Below are positions 61,265 to 64,000 of a stretch of DNA of 64,000 nt, one piece after another (the stretch's first letter is position 1; every line of letters starts with the position of its first letter). The position numbers and the translations under genes were made by a program. Origin of the DNA: Phycomyces nitens. Taxonomy: Eukaryota; Mucoromycota; Mucoromycetes; Mucorales; Phycomycetaceae. The notes below the pieces were generated by a model. That model was not told the DNA's origin. It searched no databases and worked only from the letters and a program-made list of their open reading frames with translations. Where the stretch lies: contig JAHRBC010000002.1 in the NCBI GenBank assembly GCA_022702545.1, forward strand, positions 3,534,001 through 3,598,000, written 5' to 3'.

Positions 61265-63735
61265 AAAAGTATTTTAAAAAAAATTGAAAAAAAGAAAATA
61301 ATGATAATGATAAACAGTCATTGTGATGGAATATTTTATCCTTCAAGATACAGTACAGATTAGATAAAGTCAGGGTCTTGTTTTCTTGAGTACAGAGACT
61401 ATACTTATCAGATGAACATTAATGTAATTAGGAAAATCAAATGTCTCTTAACACTTTACATTACAATGCAGAGATTGACTAAAATGCAAAACAAATCATT
61501 GACATCCTTGATCTGAATTATAATAATCTACACAATCATCAAAACAGTTTTTGATATCGCACGCAAACTTGCTTTTGCTGCTTCTATATAATCAGGTAAC
61601 AACCGTATGCTGACTGTATACAGCCTTACTTAAATTTGATAAATGCTTGATTTTATATAGTGCCAAATGAAAAAAAAAGACTGGAAAATCTTACTAGATA
61701 TTGTACTGATCTAGTGAAGTAACCAATATTTTTTTTGTACAAGAGCTAGAATATGTTTTAACTATAAATGATGCTCTTTGGACCATTTGAATACTTTTTC
61801 TATTATTCAATTGGGTTTGTAAATAGTGTTATGTCTAGAATACCACCTTTATTTTAAAAACCCATCAATGAGATAATTATTATTATTGTTATTTAATGGA
61901 TTCTCTTTGTTGAATATTATGAACTTTTGCGCATTCCAAAAGGCCTTTCCAACTTGGAAATTTCAATCATTTTTTAAGAAAGAAAGAAAAAATTGGCGTC
62001 TTGGGCCTTGTATATAATTTTTTTCATTCAAGTCTGATAAACGGCTTTTCGCAATGACAGCACTAGAGAATGATTTAATATCCGAGTTTATCAACTACTT
62101 GCATGAACTAGCCAGTTTTATAAATGCAATGACTAGACACACATGTACCTTTATATACTTGTAAAGGAGCTTAGAACCAATAAATCTGATTTGTACATTT
62201 ATATCAACAAGATATTTTACTAAACTCTATACAACACTCAATAATCGACTCTTTATATACATGCAAATATCTACGCTCGAGTGGTAACAATATCAAATTG
62301 TGATTTAGGGTTCTATTGATACATTATTTGAATTCAAATCTATAGACAATATTCGACTAGACCTAACCTTGAAAGATATTCAGACGAGGTAATAATAAGT
62401 TTATAGTTAAGATTAGAAAAATGATAATGAATATTTGGTACCAACACCAAAGCCTTGATTCAGAATTTAGTAAAATTATGAATACATAAAAATCAAAGAT
62501 AAACTGTTGCGCTCTGTGCCTTTTTGTATTAATAACTAGTGAGTTACTAGCTACAAGAGCTTTATTCGTTCAAAAGATGAAAAATACAACTTTCAGCAGA
62601 GGCTCAGCAACGGTTTTCGATATTTAATTTTAGGATCATCGATAAAAACCGGAACAGGACCAGCACAATTTTTTCCTTTTTTTTCCTTTAAAAAAAAGGA
62701 GGAAAGACATGTCTTTTATACAAGTAAAGGGCTGTCTAGACAATATAAAGCAAGAATGGACCATATTGATTTGTTTCTTTTATGATATTAAAATGTTTGA
62801 GGTTTTGCAATGTAAAATTGCAAGCCTTCCAATTTTAGGTTACAGTCCTGTACCTGTGCTCTGTTTTCGATCTTTACCATCAGTGTTCATTTTGTACGAT
62901 CTGACCAGGGGTCTGTACAACTTTAGCTTTATATATGATGGACAAGAAAGAGATCTTCTGGGATTATATTTTGGTAAATGGCTCTACCACATTACAATGA
63001 GCACATAATTACCGGTGCAGTAAGCTTGGTAACCCATAAATTCATCCCTTTTTTTTCTTTTTACTCCTAGTCGCTTACAAAGCACAGACAAATGTGTAAT
63101 GAAGGCCAAGGGAGTTTTGGGTTTTTTTTAACTACACCTGTGTTACATTTTAAAAATAATGATAATATGGGGAACTTGCCAGAAAAAGTATTTCCATAGA
63201 GTTATACACAACTTTGTTCTGGTTGTCATATTATATTACTCCCATTGACGTTTATAAACTTTCTTGTTTTTACACAAGGAAATTTAGAGCACAAGACCAG
63301 CAATTCTGAGGGTAGTAATAACTTTGGGCCACCTTATATATTTAATCTTGCAATTCTACTTGCTGCGGGTCTATTTGACTTTTACATTCACCAATAAGTA
63401 TCTAGATTAATGTCTATAATACCAGCCAAAAGGATATTTTGGTAGTTTATTATACACTCAAGGAGTCCAAGTACAACGTACCTTTTTTTTTAAAGAAAAT
63501 AATAATAATATTTGAGCTACACCATGTTTCAGGAATTATTCTACAGCCTACTTCATCTGACTCTGGTATCCCAAGCAAGTGGGTGCTTGGTCCCTGTTTG
63601 TTGTACAGAAAGAAAAAAAAAGTCAATGAACGAATTCATTCGATATTCGTTTGTAGAACAATCATTTTAATAAACACAAGGAGGGTTATGATACTTCTTT
63701 ATAAACCTATTTGGCTTACAAGAATTAATTTCAGG

Positions 63736-63772
<37 letters not shown>

Positions 63773-63847
63773 CATCCTACTGCTCTCTTTTTTTTTAAAA
63801 AAAAAATGAAACCATCAAAATTACCATGCCAAAAGAGCCATGATTAC
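61265..63847. other. Long AT-rich intergenic DNA
   Basis: No supported gene. The open frames at 62709-63008 and 63439-63798 lack conserved motifs. An (AAT)n microsatellite lies at about 63738-63763. Confidence 0.4.
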
Positions 63848-63952
63848 TCATCTATCAAATATGGGTCCGAGATACCCAGTTATATCTTGGATGTTTCCCT
63901 CAAGGCTGTTTGGTAAACTCGACATATCCATTGTCATCCCATTTTCTTTTGC
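63848..63952 (-). CDS. Last exon of a minus-strand gene continuing beyond the window
   Basis: A 35-codon block encodes AKENGMTMDMSSLPNSLEGN and ends GYLGPIFDR-stop. It is bounded on its 5' side by a convincing acceptor (ATATTAACAG, with a branch-like TTAAC). It has no in-frame stop and balanced composition, unlike the surrounding AT-rich DNA. The protein family is not recognised from this fragment. Confidence 0.45.
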   Translation of the reverse strand, partial: AKENGMTMDMSSLPNSLEGNIQDITGYLGPIFDR

Positions 63953-64000
63953 CTGTTAATATTTTGGAATATATATCAGATGAGAATATTTGGTTGTCTA

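Overview
The window is nuclear DNA of a filamentous fungus, most likely an early-diverging Mucoromycota species (Mucorales-like; the genus is not determinable from sequence alone). Evidence: protein genes are broken by many short spliceosomal introns (about 45-145 nt, GT/AG with CTAAC-type branch points), intergenic DNA is very AT-rich with many microsatellites, and there are an APSES regulator, a Crz1-like zinc-finger protein, an Stc1-domain protein, a GH15 glucoamylase and a decayed multi-exon gene whose C-terminal half resembles repeated uncharacterised families I associate with Mucorales. Exon models below were assembled by hand from reading frame, phase, splice-site and family alignment; all phases close unless stated.

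Region 1 (1-8.5 kb, all + strand): an eRF1-like gene whose decoding motifs and catalytic GGQ are altered, an Xrn1-like 5'-3' exoribonuclease gene whose metal-binding acidic residues are partly replaced, and a small Stc1-domain protein gene. These three RNA-related genes in a row are the most unusual part of the window. Region 2 (9.4-15.1 kb, - strand): a long coiled-coil protein and a mitochondrial external alternative NADH dehydrogenase with two EF-hand loops. Region 3 (15-23 kb): gene-poor, repeat-rich DNA with a five-copy ~250 bp repeat array including a perfect 105 bp inverted repeat, a Tc1/mariner remnant, a FAR1/MULE-like remnant and terminal-inverted-repeat-like motifs.

Region 4 (23-37 kb): thymidylate kinase, dynein light intermediate chain, an APSES (StuA/Efg1-like) transcription factor, a Crz1-like C2H2 transcription factor and an aldo/keto-reductase-like protein with substituted catalytic residues. 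Region 5 (37-42.3 kb): a decayed DDE transposase and the decayed Mucoromycota-type gene. Region 6 (43-58.5 kb) is compact housekeeping DNA: enolase, an ING/PHD chromatin reader, Rex4-like RNA exonuclease, glucoamylase, an Rck2/Srk1-like kinase, a HEI10/CCNB1IP1-like meiotic RING protein, mitochondrial RNA polymerase and a small uncharacterised helical protein. Region 7 (59-64 kb): sparse DNA with a possible decayed membrane-protein gene, an intact stand-alone FAR1-domain ORF, and the last exon of a minus-strand gene that continues beyond the window.

No rRNA, tRNA or CRISPR feature could be supported.
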